A stretch of 64,000 bases of DNA. Source: Zingiber officinale. Lineage: Eukaryota > Streptophyta > Magnoliopsida > Zingiberales > Zingiberaceae. Location of the stretch: contig NC_056002.1 of NCBI RefSeq assembly GCF_018446385.1, positions 6,807,474-6,871,473 of the forward strand. Reading direction: 5' to 3'. The position numbers and the translations under genes were made by a program. A model generated the notes under the pieces. It saw only the letters and a list, made by a program, of their open reading frames with translations, was not told the origin of the DNA and searched no databases. This document shows positions 44,472 through 57,492 of the stretch, in pieces. Position 1 is the first letter of the stretch. Each line of letters opens with the position of its first letter.

Positions 44472-46473
44472 GGGTGAGATTTAGATCATTAAATCAAGAG
44501 GTCCGATAAGTTGGGAAATGATATTATTTATATGGTGTGTTGTTGATTATAGAATGAAATTGTGTCCTAGTGATCTAGGTTGATAATGTCCCCTTGAGGA
44601 GCTCATAAGGATTGTCATGTAAACCCTGCAGATGGACTTAGTCCGACATGATAACAAGGTTGAGCGGTATTACTCTTGGAGTTAGATATTAATTGTGTTA
44701 TTAGTAACTCATTTAATTAATGGACATTCGATATCTTAAACATAGGGAGATTAGCGCACTCATAATAAGAAGGAGCCCATATAGTAATATGGGATTGATG
44801 CGATAGTTCAATAATAACTCTTTAGTGGTATGAGTTATTATTGATGAACTTGAGTTGGGTGTTCGGGGCGAACACGGGAAGCTTAAGCTCAACGGGAGAC
44901 CAAAACCAATTCCTCCTCTCGGTCTCTGTCGTAACCTCTTATTTATAAAGTCTTATATCCACCTAAAGCCCAGTTTCTTACCCATCTATGTGGCCGGCCA
45001 AGCCAAGGTTGGAGCTCAAGCTTGGGCCGGTCAAGCCAAAGGATGGAGCCAAGTAGGTGGTTGGCCAAGCTTGGAGCCCAAGCTAGGTGGCCGACCACAT
45101 CACATTAAAAGGTTGTTGTAAATTTTAAAATCTTTTCTTATGTGGAAGCCATGGTTTTAAAAGAGAGTTTAAATTTTTTAAAAATTTTCCTTTTATAACT
45201 TTCTACAAAATTAAAAGAGAGATTTGATCTCTTTCCTTATTTGTAGATAAAAAGGAAGATTTTAATTTTTGGAGAAAACTTTCCTTTTTTGTAACCATCC
45301 ACATGTTTTAAAAGAGAGATTTTAATTTCTAAAAATTTTCCTTTTATAAACCAACCATGAAGGGAATTAAAAGAGAAATTTTTATTTTAAAAATTTTTAG
45401 AAACAAATAAGGAAGTTTTAATTCTGTGTTTAAAACTTTTCTTTTTTGGAGCACATGGTAGGGTCGGCCATAGCATGATTAAAAAAGGAAGTTTTAATTA
45501 AATTTTCTTTTTTAGTCATTGGCAAGGAAAATAAGGAAGTTTTAATTATGTTTAAAACTTTCCTTATTTGTCATGACCAAGGATTATAAAAGAGAGGGAG
45601 GGGTTGCCCCATGACATAACACATCTCTTATTCCTCTCCTCTCTTCCTTGGTGTGGCCAACCCTCTTCCATTGCTCTTCCTCTTCTCTTCTTCTTTAGTG
45701 GCCGGTGGCATCTAATCTTGGAGAGATTTTTGGTGGCCGGATTTTGCTTGGAGAGGAAGGAGAGAAAGGAGGCTTTGTTTCCTAGCATCCCTTGGAGATT
45801 GGTTGGTGGCCGAAAGCTTAGAAGGAAGAAGAAGGCTTGGGTGGTTCTCATCTTGGTAGATCGTCGCCCACACGACGTCCAAGATAAGAAGAGGAATACG
45901 ACAGAAGATCAAGAGGTCTATAAGCTACAAAAAGGTATAACTAGTAGTTTGTTTCCGCATCATACTAGTTCATTCTTTTTGTATAGATCTTGGAAAGCCA
46001 AACACAAGAGGCTATCGATTCTAGGATTCGAATTTATTTTTCGATTTTGTGTTTCTTTTCTTTTCGATCTCGTGATTCGATTGTTCTTAGTGGTTAAACC
46101 TAGGGTTACTACAAGAGGGTTAAATATTAATGAATTTCTTTAAAAGGCTTTGTCAAGGAAGTGGTGGATGATCCCATAACCAAGAAGGTCTAGTGTCTCG
46201 CCATGTTTAACCTGGAAGTCGATTTTAGAAATAAATATTTAATCAATTTTGTAACATGGGTGGACTTGGATTAATAATGTTAAGCATCGTTTGCGATCCA
46301 AGTTCAAACCTCTAAGAACAGAGAAGTTAAACTTGGAATTAATAATGTTAAGTTCTGTTTACGATTCCAAGTTTAACTTCTAAATAATACAATAGGTTGT
46401 TAGGAAAGGTTTGGCACTTGTACAAAATTTTTTTACAGTGGAACCAGTATGATATTCCCAGTAGCAACCAACA
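44472..46473 (+). repeat. truncated 5' LTR of element E
   Basis: Begins abruptly at GGGTGAGATTTAG. It matches 49232-51232 of the 3' LTR to the end (CAACCAACA). Confidence 0.85.
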
Positions 46474-47339
46474 ATTGGTATCAGAGCTAGTACTTTGCCT
46501 CTGTGTATTTGGTTTTTAGTTTAATTATACACATGTCATACATAATTTAGGCATGATAATAGTAGGATGTGTAAATAGATTAACTCTGTGATTGCAGGCT
46601 CCAACTATTATGGCTTATTGTGATTGTGTGTGATTGGACCTTGGACATGTCAAGGGCATTTTATGTGTGTGCATGATTGTATTTATTAAATACAGCAGGA
46701 GCTGTATTAGACCTAGGATTTTATATTTTTGTTTGATCTAGACTTCATGTACATTCCCTTGTGAAATATAGGATCAATATATGTAAAATTTTATTTTTGT
46801 CGCGGATCGTATCCTTACGAGGGGTGGTACTATTGAAGGACCAGAGGCGCAGCAGAAAAGGAAGCTCGATGGACCCGACGACATGAACCCTAGGGCTGGC
46901 AACACACGGAGGACAATGATGGAATATGGCATAATAGTTGGAAAATTATTTTTCATATTTATTGTTTTTATTTGCTGTGATGTGTGCTTGCATGATAAAA
47001 TTCCTCACCTTAAATAACTAAGTGGAAGAGGGATTTTTAAATAAATTTCACGGTCTCCATTACTGGTTTGTAAGTGAAGCAAACAAACTTGCGTGTTGGC
47101 TCTGAGTGCCTTCCTCCACAATGGATGAGTTTGTTTGCAGATCATTAGATCAAACTTCTTTGGATGATTATAGGAAATTATTTAGGAGCATGTGATCTTT
47201 TCCAACTGAAGGGACACAATCCTATTTAATGGACTAAGTATCAAGTAATGGTATACACTTAGGCGCATTTAATAGTATCCTCCCCAACAATCATCTAATA
47301 ATTGGTACTAGGGTTAATACTAACAAGACGTTGGATGTA
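46474..47339 (+). other. primer site and leader of element E
   Basis: TTGGTATCAGAGC (46475-46488 region) is the copia initiator-Met primer site. The rest is non-coding or too decayed to read as gag. Confidence 0.7.
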
Positions 47340-47960
47340 AGTGGATCTACAAAAGAAAAAGAGGGGCAGACGGGAAGGTGGAAACCTTCAAAGCAAGGCT
47401 TGTTGCAAAAGGGTATACTCAGAAAGAGGGAATCGATTATGAGGAAACTTTTTCATCAGTAGCCATGCTTAAGTCTATCCGAATTCTTTTGTCTATTGTC
47501 GCTCATATGGATTATGAGATTTGGCAAATGGATATCAAGACAGCTTTCCTTAATGGAAGTCTTGAAGAAAACATCCATATGAAGCAACTAGAGGGGTTCA
47601 TTGAAAAGGACAAAGAGCATCTTGTTTGCAAGCTCAAATGGTCCATTTATAGATTAAAGCAAGCTTCAAGATCTTGGAACATCCGGTTTAATGAAGTAAT
47701 CTAGTCTTATGGATTTATTCAGTGTCCGGATGAGTCTTGTGTATACAAGAAAAGTGACGAAAATGTGGTGGTATTTTTGTACTATATGTAGATGGCATTT
47801 TATTAATTGGCAACAATGTCAAAGTGTTATCAGACGTAAGGGTATGGTTGTCCAAGCAATTCAATATGAAGGACTTGGGAGAATGCAGACATATTCTTGG
47901 GATCAATGTAATAAGGGATCGCAAGAAAAAGATGTTATGCCTATCCTAAGCTTCATACAT
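47340..47960 (+). pseudogene. element E reverse transcriptase fragment
   Basis: [38 protein letters not shown] and CKLKWSIYRLKQASRSWN are clear copia RT blocks. A TAG at 47702 and frameshifts follow. The active-site region (about 47785) reads YVDGILLIGNN, so the second catalytic Asp is lost. Confidence 0.82.
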
Positions 47961-47999
47961 TGATACAATCCTTGCTCATTTTAGCATGCAAAACTCCAA

Positions 48000-48777
48000 T
48001 AAAGGTTTATTACCTTTTCGGCATGGAGTACCCTTATCTAAAGAGATGTCTCCGAAGACATCAAAGGAGATAGAGGACATGAAGGCAATTCCTTATGCTT
48101 CCGCTGTAGAAAGCCTGATGTATGCAATGCTATGTACGAGACCGGATATCTATTTTTCCGTGGACATGGTTAGCATATATCAAAGTAATCTAGGACAAGG
48201 ACATTAGACTGCGGTAAAGCATATATTAAAGTAGCTGAGAATGACTAGAGATTATATGCTGGTTTACCAAGCAGATGATTTGCTCCCTATGGGTTACACG
48301 GATTCAGACTTCCAATCGGATAGGGGCAATAGTAAGTCTACCTCAGGTTATGTGTTTACTTTAGGAGGTGGAACCATATCATGAAGGAGTGTTAAGCAGA
48401 AATGTGTTTCAGACTCCACCATGGAAGCTGAGTATGCGGCAGCCTCTGAGGCAGCCAAAGAAGGTATATGACTCAGGAACTTCTTGATTGACTTAGATGT
48501 GATTCCTGGTTTGTCCAAAATTATCACAATTTATTATGATAATAGTGGTGCAGTTGCGAACTCGAAGGAACCACGAGCCCATAAGACGAGTAAACACATT
48601 GAGCGCAAGTACCACCTGATACGAGACATCGTAAAGCGAGGAGAAGTTGTTGTCGCCAAGATTACATCAGCAGATAACCTGGCAGATCTTTTCACTAAGG
48701 CCCTTCCGGCGAGAGCTTTTGATCGACATGTTGAAGGGATGGGAATCAGATGTATGGCAGTGTATATGGCAGCATAG
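48000..48777 (+). pseudogene. element E RT end and RNase H
   Basis: Includes IPYASAVESLMYAMLCTRPD, YTDSDFQSD-type text, STMEAEYAAASEAAKEGI, YYDNSGAVANSKEPRAHKTS and ADNLADLFTKALPARAFDRH up to the stop at 48775-48777. Several TGG codons are changed to TGA or TAG. Confidence 0.82.
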
Positions 48778-48798
48778 TCTTTTGTATAAGTGGGAGAT

Positions 48799-51232
48799 TG
48801 TTATAGTGTATACTAAAAGCCTAGCTTTTTGTAAACATTTATTTAGAAATAAGAATCACATTGGTCAAATGTCTACATTTATGCTACATGTAATTGTCCG
48901 TTTAATTTATATTGTAGATAACATGGTGTGTGGTGTCACACACAGAAGATCATGTTGTCAGTTCCTTATAAATTATAAATAGTAGCTTACGGCCAAAATA
49001 GAAAGGGGCAAACCATTGGAATGGTCGTAGTATAATTTGGTATTAGTTTATCTTGACTATAAAATTTCACTAGTACACTATGAGTGTATTGAGCAGGATC
49101 ATTTGAGGTTGTTTCTTTTTATATTGACTACATAAAAGGACAAGGCCTCAATGATTATGGATGCGCGTACTCTTAATCATGATATGATAATAAGCACGTA
49201 TACTTAATATTTATTTTTTTAATTTATCAAAGGGTGAGATTTATTTCGTTAAATCAAAAGGCCCGATAAGTTGGGAAATGATATTATTTATATGGTGTGT
49301 TGTTGATTACAGATTGAAACTGTGTCCTAATGATTTAGGTTGATAATGTCCTCTTGATGAGTTCATAAGGATTGTCATGTAAACCCTGCAGGTGGACTTA
49401 GTTCGACATGATAATAAGGTTGAGCGGTACTACTCTTGGAGTTAGATATTAATTAAGTGAGTTGTCATTAACTCATTTAATTAGTGGACATTCGATATCT
49501 TAAACACAAGAAAATTAGCGCACTCATAATAAGAAGGAGCCCATATAGCAATATGGGATTGGTGCGGTAGTTCAATAATAACTCTTTAGTGGTATGAGTT
49601 ATTATTGATAAACTTGAGTTGGGTGTTCGGGGCAAACACGGGAAGCTCAAGCTCATCGGGAGACTAAAACCAATTCCTCCTCTCGGTCCCTGTCGTAGCC
49701 TCTTATTTATAAAGTCTTATATCCACCTAAAACCCAGTTTCTTACCCATCTATGTGGCCAGCCAAGCCAAGCTTGGAGCTTAAGCTTGGGCCGGCCAAGC
49801 CAAAGGATGGAGCCAAGTAGGTGGTCGGCCAAGCTTGGAGCCCAAGCTAGGTGGCCGACCACATCACATTAAAAGGTTGTTGTAAATTTTAAAATATTTC
49901 CTTATGTGGAAGCCATGGTTTTAAAAGAGAGTTTAAAATTTTTAAAAATTTTTCTTTTATAACTTTCTACAAAATTAAAAGAGAGATTTGATCTCTTTCC
50001 TTATTTGTAGATAAAAAGGAAGATTTTAATTTTTGGAGGAAACTTTCCTTTTTTGTAACCATCCACATGTTTTAAAAGAGAGATTTTAATTTCTAAAAAT
50101 TTTCTATTTATAAACCAACCATGAAGGGAATTAAAAGAAAATTTTTTATTTTAAAAATTTCCGGAAACAAATAAGGAAGTTTTAATTTTGTGTTTAAAAC
50201 TTTTCTTGTTTGGAGCACATTGTAGGGGTCGGCCATAGCATGATTAAAAAGAAAGTTTTAATTAAATTTTCTTTTTTAGACATTAGCAAGGAAATAAGGA
50301 AGTTTTAATTATGTTTAAAACTTTTCTTATTTGTCATGACCAAGGATTATAAAAGAGAGGGAGGGGTTTCCCCATGACATAACACATCTCCTATTCCTCT
50401 CCTCTCTTCCTTGGTGTGGTCGGCCCTCTTCCATTGCTCTTCCTCTTCTCTTCATCTTTAGTGGTCGGCGACATCTAATCTTGGAGAGATTTTTGGTGGT
50501 CGGATTTTGCTTTGAGAAGAAGGAGAGAAAGGAGACTTTGTTTCCTAGCATCCCTTGGAGATTGGTTGGTGGCTAAAAGCTTGGAAGGAAGAAGAAGGCT
50601 TGGGTGGTTCTCATCTTGGTAGATCGTCGCCCACACGACGTCCAAGATAAGAAGAGGAATACGACAGAAGATCAAGAGGACTATAAGCTACAAAAAGGTA
50701 TAACTAGTAGTTTATTTCTGCATCATACTAGTTTATTCTTTTTGTATAGATCTTGGAAAGCCAAACACAAGAGGCTATCGATTCTAGGATTTGAAACTAT
50801 TTTTCGATTTTGTGTTTTTTTCTTTTCGATCTTATGATTCAATTGTTTTGAGTGGTTAAACCTAGGGTTACTAGAAGAGGGTTAAATACTAAATTTCTTT
50901 AAAAGGCTTTGTCAAGGAAGTGGTGGATGATCCCATAACTAAGAAGGCCTAGTGCCTCGCCATGTTTAACCTGGAAGCCGATTTTAGAAATAAATATTTA
51001 ATCAACTTTGTAACATGGGTGGACTTGGATTAATAATGTTAAGCATTGTTTGCGATCCAAGTCCAAACCTTTAAGAACATAGAAGTTAAATTTGGAATTA
51101 ATAATGTTAAGTTCTGTTTGCGATTCCGAGTTTAACTTCTAAAGAATACAATAGGTTGTTATGAAAGGTTTGACACTTGTACAAAATTTTTATACAGTGG
51201 AACCAGTACGATATTCTGAGTAGCAACCAACA
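48799..51232 (+). repeat. 3' LTR of element E
   Basis: 2434 bp, TGTTATAGTGTATAC to CAACCAACA. Same internal AT-rich quasi-repeats and GGTGGCCGACCACAT-type words as the solo LTR. Confidence 0.88.
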
Positions 51233-51503
51233 ATTTTTACCTAGGATTACCACCCCTAGGATTTTTTCCTGAAGCCCTCGACCCGCCAAGACTTTCCGCA
51301 TAGGGTTACCGCCCCCTATGACCTAGGGTTACCACCTCCTAGGGTTTTCTACCTGTCTAACCATAGCTAGGACTTTTACCTAAGTTACCTTAGGACTTTA
51401 CTGCAAGCTCATTTAGACATATTAGATAACAAACACCCTTAACTTTGAATCCTTTGCCATTATCAAAACTTAGGTTCGATCATCGGATGCTTCCTGCACC
51501 AAC
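51233..51503 (-). repeat. start of SIRE-like LTR (minus)
   Basis: Minus-strand LTR start TGTTGGTGCAGGAAGCATCC at 51503. Bases 51236-51431 repeat 41675-41858 plus 44453-44471, giving a duplicated block on both sides of the copia insertions. Confidence 0.6.
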
Positions 51504-52493
51504 ACAGACGACTCGGGTGGTTACTTGGTTCGAAGCCTATGTCGACTCTTACTCCAAGACCCGAGATTCTTGATCGCACCGTTGGCCAATCCACTAATAT
51601 TCTTCTTTTCGAAACCTTTGGAAAGAAGCAATACGTACAATATGAAAGAATATAAGATAGTAGCAACCTACTATCTTATATAAATTTAAGTATAATGCAA
51701 GCTTTAAAGTAAATGTATATCGACACTTATGTGGAAGATGAAGCTTGGTCGGCACTTGAACGAAGTAGTCGCTTGCTTGAAGATGAGTTGTAGAGCAGTA
51801 GCACGAATAGAGAACTTCCACAAAGATGAATAGAAAACTTGGTTCTCAGCCTCTGACCTCGAGCTCCATTTTTATAAGAATTGGTACCGTTCAGTCAACC
51901 GATCCTTGGGTTCAGTCGACCGAATCCTCTCCCTTCCTTCTTTCCTGAGATCTGATGCTGATTTGATTCCGGGCATTAATTACATTTAATGGTTTGGTCG
52001 ACCGATACCTTCATTCGGTCGACCGAACAGTAATCTCTTCCTTGTTCACCGAGATTCGCACTTAATGCGCCTTTAATGTGATGACCATTCGGTCGACCCA
52101 TCCCCTGGTTCGGTCGACCGATCAGCCAGTCTTACTTCTTTATTTTGGTTTGATATGCTCATCACCATGTCATCATTGTTCGGTCACGATCAACCGATTA
52201 GCTAGTTCGGTTGATCGATTAGCTAGTTCAGTCGACCGATCAAGCTTAGACTGAAACCTATGTTCTATTTGGTTCTGGTCTGAGTCAACCTAGTTTGGTT
52301 GATCGATCCCTGCGTTTGGTCGACCAATCATGCCGAACCTGTAAAACAGAGTTAAACAAATATATTCCTCCAAAATAAATGTTAGCACAGTTATATGTGA
52401 ATAGTAAAATTCATGAGTAGTATTAGACAGTAGAACCGTCTTAATCTCAACTTAGAAATCTTCCCAGTTGTTTTAGTTGGATCAGTGACCTTA
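51504..52493 (-). repeat. second SIRE-like LTR, U3-R-U5 part (minus)
   Basis: On the minus strand: an array of TCGGTCGACCGA-type palindromes (52335-51888), a TATA box CTTATAAAAATGG (about 51866-51878), then a U5-like region with GAGTAAGAGTCGACATAGGC up to 51504. Its start lies across the MITE at 58664-59036 (TGTTGGTGCAAGTTG at 59036). Small open frames here are not genes. Confidence 0.55.
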
Positions 52494-52850
52494 GGTTGTT
52501 CCTAGGGGTGGAGCTAGGAATTAACACTACAACAAAAATCCTCATAGACATCGGTTTTCCACCGATGTCTATTACATTTTCGACCGATGTCTATGAAGGC
52601 GAAGGAAAAAGTCTGCCATTTTAGACATCGATTTAAAACCGGTGTAGTATCACTTAACAACACCGGTGTTCGAATCGGTTATTAACCGGTGTAGTATCAC
52701 TTAACGACACCGTTTCATCAACGGTGTAAAACCGATGTAATATTATATGTTAATAACACCAGTTTTAGCAGCGGTATACGACCAATGTAATATTAGTTAA
52801 TAACACCGGTTTTGTAGCGGTGGAAAACCGATGTAATATCAGTATTTTTT

Positions 52851-55465
52851 AATAGTACAAATTTGATTTCCGAAACAGTAACCAAAAAAATACACAAATA
52901 TTCACAAATTACACAAATATTCTTCATTCAACAGTATCCATAAAATACACAAATATTCACAAATTACATAAATATTCTTCTTACAACAGTATCCATAAAA
53001 TATACAAACATTCTTTTTACATCAAAAGCTAATAGATATCAGAATCAAGGTAGAACATTCTTTTAACAACACATCAAGGTAGAACCACACTTCAAATGTA
53101 ATCTAGCATGCATTCAGCCCACTTAAACCACACTTCATCAATTTCAACTTTGGAGTACTTGAGATTTGTAAACTGTAAAAACACATAAATAATATATTAG
53201 TAAACCAAGACTAAAAATCATAGTTGAAAAAGCAGTCAGAGCACCAGGTAACAAGATGACTAATTGGAATGCTTAAAAAGAGAAACATTCATCAATTATC
53301 TCAACCACATCATATAGTGATAGATCTATCATTCCTGGGAACTGTTTATCACTAAGAGTACATGGAAATTCAATTCATTAGTAGTCGACCCAAATGACAT
53401 AACTGTTTATCACTAAGAGTACATGAAAAGTAAATAAATTCCTCAGCAGTAATAAAGATGAGTAACATCAATTCATTTATATGATTTCCAATGATACAAT
53501 AACATCAAAACAAATTTTTATTTCAAGGGGAAAATAGCTAAAATGCTAACTAGTCAACATGAATTTCAACCATATATAGATGCAACCATATATATAAGTA
53601 AATAAATAAAAGAAAAGAAAAAAATGCATCACATAAGAAAGTATCATGTTACTTACATTGATGGATTCCCATATCATGTTAATTCCAATATCGCAGTCGT
53701 ATTTTCCCATGTTATATCATAGGAACATTTGTGCAAATGTCTTCTTCGGAATATATCAAATCAGCTGCACTTCATTAGTACTTAAATATTTTTTTTATTT
53801 ACTCAAGAATTTAGTTTACTACATCATATATCCAGTATTAAGGGAAATTAAGAGTAGAACGTTTTTCTATAGAGAGAACACAACGCAGGCTCTATATGCT
53901 CCTACTACATCTTATTCGAAATGTTAAGTTGCTCCAAGGTTCTTGTAGTGCTCCAAACATGGACTCTTAGCAAACTCTTCAATCACCTGATAATTGAAAA
54001 GAATCAAACAATTTGTTACCTTCGGTTAGCGATCATGTTGATAGTTTTTCAAGTAGCACAAGTAAACAAGGCATGCTTATTTCAATGCTTGTAATAAGGA
54101 TCTTCAGTGGTTCACAAGGTATCAGAAAGTTGAATTTGTAGTTACAAATGAAGTAAAAGAATCATATTCAACTGTCAAAAGATAACTAGGTCCATGCTCT
54201 TAGAGAGAACCATACAAAACAAAATGAAAGGTTTCGAACATAAAAAAATTAAAAAAAAATGTTAGTCATGCCAAGACTGAGATCACTCATCTATCTATCA
54301 TTTCAACCTAATAAATTAGTTACTTTGGTTTTGCAAAGTCTCCCAATTGTGTAGGAACCTCAGTAGCTTTTATCCCAAGTTCAGAGAAGAAGAATAATAA
54401 TGAGGAAAATCAATTTCTGTATTTACAACACTATTTTGATGTTAAATATTGTTAACATGTTTGTTTAACGTTGTTGTCTCCTTGTTTAGGAGCATTCTTC
54501 ATAGCCCGCATGAATTTTTAAACAAAAATCATGTCTAGTACTGTTTTTCATTTTTCTTATTGATGGAATTGAACCCAAATCCATCGCTAAGAATTAATTT
54601 GTCTCTAGAGCACAAAAAATTATGAATTTTCATAACCTCAATCAAAGCATTAGTTTGCTTTTTGTTCTAGCATCTAAAGAAAAAGAAAGTACATAAAGGA
54701 TAGAGGATAAGGAATAACCATGACAAGAAACCAGGAAAATATATAATAACAGTAGTCCTTCAAAGACAATGAAAATAAAGTAACTAACTGAAATCTGAAG
54801 GTGATGCGTAAGTTCAAAAATCTTAATAAAATACTTTGAGTGAGGCCATATTGATAACAGGTAGTCAAAGATTGTAAACCTCAAATTTCATTCCCATGCT
54901 CTGATGAATCAAGGTATAGCAAGATTTTAAGATTTACGAACTACTAAACAAAAATATCATGAGGAAGAATCTATAGAAGTACTTGGACAACATGGGAAAA
55001 TTTATTAAGAAGTACCTTAAGGCATTTCTAAAAAAACACATAAAGCTTATAAATTATCAGAACGTTTGTTCAAGTTTACAGACACACTAGCCTCATTAAA
55101 TTTGCAAATGTACAACACTTGTACATACAGTGAGAAAGGAACTGCAAATTCTATGGGTACATGATTAGAGTGTTAGTCCTTCATTGGCAATAATAGATAA
55201 AAGCTCATACACTGATAACCGTTAGTGTGTGTTTGCAAAGAACTCACTGTAGCAGTTCGCCTCTCACTGAAGCATTTGGGCTTCTGTAGTTCCTTTTAGA
55301 GTTCACCTTTAGCTGCATATTCCAGTATCAAGTAAACTCGAGTCTGTGATACAAAGGAGAATCTAGGTCAACTGAGGTGGCATAAACAAAATTCAGGTTT
55401 AATATGCCTACAATCTTTATAAGTCAAGATAGAGCCGAACCTGATCATAGAAGTAACCATATAGG
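52851..55465. other. CACTA interior, left part: no recognised gene
   Basis: AT-rich. A unit of about 60 bp with CAACAGTATCCATAAAATA is repeated at 52880-53010, and AACTGTTTATCACTAAGAG occurs twice (53340, 53400). ORFs of 80-93 codons at 53646 and 54642 have no recognisable domain. Confidence 0.45.
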
Positions 55466-57000
55466 CGTAATATGTGTAACACCCCACCCTCCTCACTACT
55501 GGTCTGTGAGGGCGGAGGGCTACTGGACTACTAACTTTACTTAACTATCCTTGTTCACATGTTGATAGAAATTCCTAAAACTCTCGGAGAAACTCAAAAC
55601 ATATGATTAACTAGCAGCGGAAGATTAAATGACTCATCTAATACATTCTACTCAACTCTTTGTTAATAAATTCTTATGCTAAATCCCAAGGCTTCTATAG
55701 TCCAGGCATCACACATCCATCCGCACCTCCTTGTCGCCTTCCTTTGCTATAACTTTTCCTTTCCTGTATCTGCAGTAAGAGGAAGTGCAATATATAAGCA
55801 AAATTTGCTTAGTAAGCGCTATCTAACTCACAAAAACTCGATATGCATGTGAATATACTGAAAACTAAAACTGAATACTCAAAAGGAAAACTACTCATGC
55901 TCATTTACTAGTAAATAAACAAACGTACTGAAGTGCTAAACATGTAAAGCTACTCATGCTCTTCTAATAGCAAAGAAAAGTAAACTAATCTAAATAACAT
56001 GCTAGCATAAAAGAAAACTCAACTTGCTGATTTTAAAACAAAGTGAAACTTAATTCATCTGTTCTAAACTTATCCTTTAATACTTTATAGTTATGTAAAA
56101 CTTGCTTTACTTGTTCAAAAACTTATACTTATAATACTTCAAAATAGTAATCAACTTCTCTTGGGCCCGACAACTGTGCTTTTACTTTTGTAACGACCCG
56201 ACCCATTTGGCGGCCCATTTGGCGGCCCTATGGTCGTCGACCGTCGACCGTCGGCCGAGCCGTTACTACTAGGTTATCTAAACCTAGGGACGACTATGAG
56301 AGCCCAACCCAAGGACAACTGAGAGTCCAGCACAGTGCCACTGATGAAAGTAAAATACTTGTTATCTTTTAATACTTCTAATATATAATGCCTCGGCATT
56401 TTCTTTAGCACCTTGTGTGCCAAATTCCCTAAACTCTTGACTTTAGGATCTACTTAAGGCCTTGGCTTTTTTCTTTATTTTCTTTATCTTTCTTATACTT
56501 TTCTTAAACTCGAAATACTGATAGGGAACTCAAAATTTGTAATTGAAATGCTTAATGAAAATTCTACACTGCAATGCTTAATTAAAATCTGCATTATAAG
56601 CTTACATAAAAATCTGCAGTTATAAGATTAATTAAAATCTGCACTATAGGCTTAATTAAAATCTGCACTATAAGCCTAAATAAAAATCTGCACTATGAGC
56701 TTAATTAAAATCTGCACTATAGGCTTAATTAAAATCTGCACTATAAGCCTAAATCAAAATCTGCACTATGAGCTTAATAAAAATCTGCACTATAAGCCTA
56801 CATAAAAATCTGCACTATAAGCTTAATTAAAATCTGTACTATATGCTTAATTAAAAATATGCACTATAAGCGCTTCTCATGCTTCGAATTCAAGAAGAAC
56901 AAAGGTCCGAAACTACTCCTACTGCAGGTGAGAAGCACTTACCTTGATTCTTGAGCTCATAACCGAACAAAAGGGCATCTAGGACCTTGGCCGGCCGCCG
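55466..57000. other. CACTA interior, nested unknown segment
   Basis: Begins TGTGTAACACCCCACCCTCC, like starts of some gypsy LTRs, and contains TAACGACCCGACCC (56191) and repeated GGCGGCCC words. No primer site or ORF confirms an LTR. It may be a solo LTR or another insertion. Confidence 0.3.
56568..56872. repeat. minisatellite, about 25-bp unit
   Basis: About a dozen copies of GCTTAATTAAAATCTGCACTATAG with variants (GCCTAAATAAAAATCTGCAC). Non-coding. Confidence 0.85.
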
Positions 57001-57100
57001 GAGATGATACCCTAACTCCCTTTCATTTTTTGCCCGAGCTCCGCCATCGTACGCAGAAGAGAAGGAGAGAATTGTTTAAGTCACGGGAAAACAGAGCATC

Positions 57101-57415
57101 AACTTATCCCCTTTTATAATCCAATATTCTGTTAATTCTCTTAAATAAATTTGCTACTTTTTCTAAACAAACAAATCCAACATCAACTTATCCCTTTTAT
57201 AATCCAATATTCTGTTAATTATCTTAAATAAATTTGCTACTTTTTCTAAACAAACAAATCTAACATCAACTTATCCCTTTTATAATATTCTGTTAACTAT
57301 CTTAAATAAATTTGCTACCTTTTCTAAACAAACAAATCCAAGATCAACTTATCCCTTTTATAATCCAATATTCTGTTAACTATCTTAAATAAATTCGCTA
57401 CCTTTTATAAACAGA
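57101..57415. repeat. tandem repeat, about 80-bp unit, four copies
   Basis: AACTTATCCC starts at 57101, 57185, 57268 and 57346. Units also share TATTCTGTTAA and TTAAATAAATTTGCTAC. Confidence 0.85.
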
Positions 57416-57427
57416 AAAATCTGTTTG

Positions 57428-57492
57428 CACACCTGGTCAGCCGGGTTTTGACTGAGTCAAAGGTCATGGGTTCAATTCTCAGCTTGGACATT
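57428..57492 (+). other. tRNA- or SINE-like fragment
   Basis: TGGTCAGCCGG resembles a Pol III A box and GGTTCAATTCT, about 30 bases on, resembles a B box, followed by a T run. No complete cloverleaf is evident, so it is more likely a SINE fragment or decayed tRNA than a functional gene. Confidence 0.3.

Larger units (their letters stand above)
44472..51232 (+). mobile_element. copia element E, 5' LTR truncated, gag to integrase missing
   Basis: 5' LTR 44472-46473 lacks its first 433 bp compared with the 3' LTR (48799-51232). A good primer site follows. The interior is only 2.3 kb and retains RT and RNase H remnants; gag, protease and integrase are gone. The polypurine tract is GTATAAGTGGGAGAT (48784-48798). 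Left and right flanks are the same 200 bp of older LTR sequence, not a 5-bp duplication. Confidence 0.82.

Noticed and set aside
53646-54884. Small proteins in the CACTA interior
   Set aside because: AT-rich, Phe/Tyr/Ile-rich open frames without start context, domain or conserved neighbours.
57428-57492. Functional tRNA gene
   Set aside because: Only A- and B-box-like words are present; no complete cloverleaf or clean acceptor stem can be drawn.
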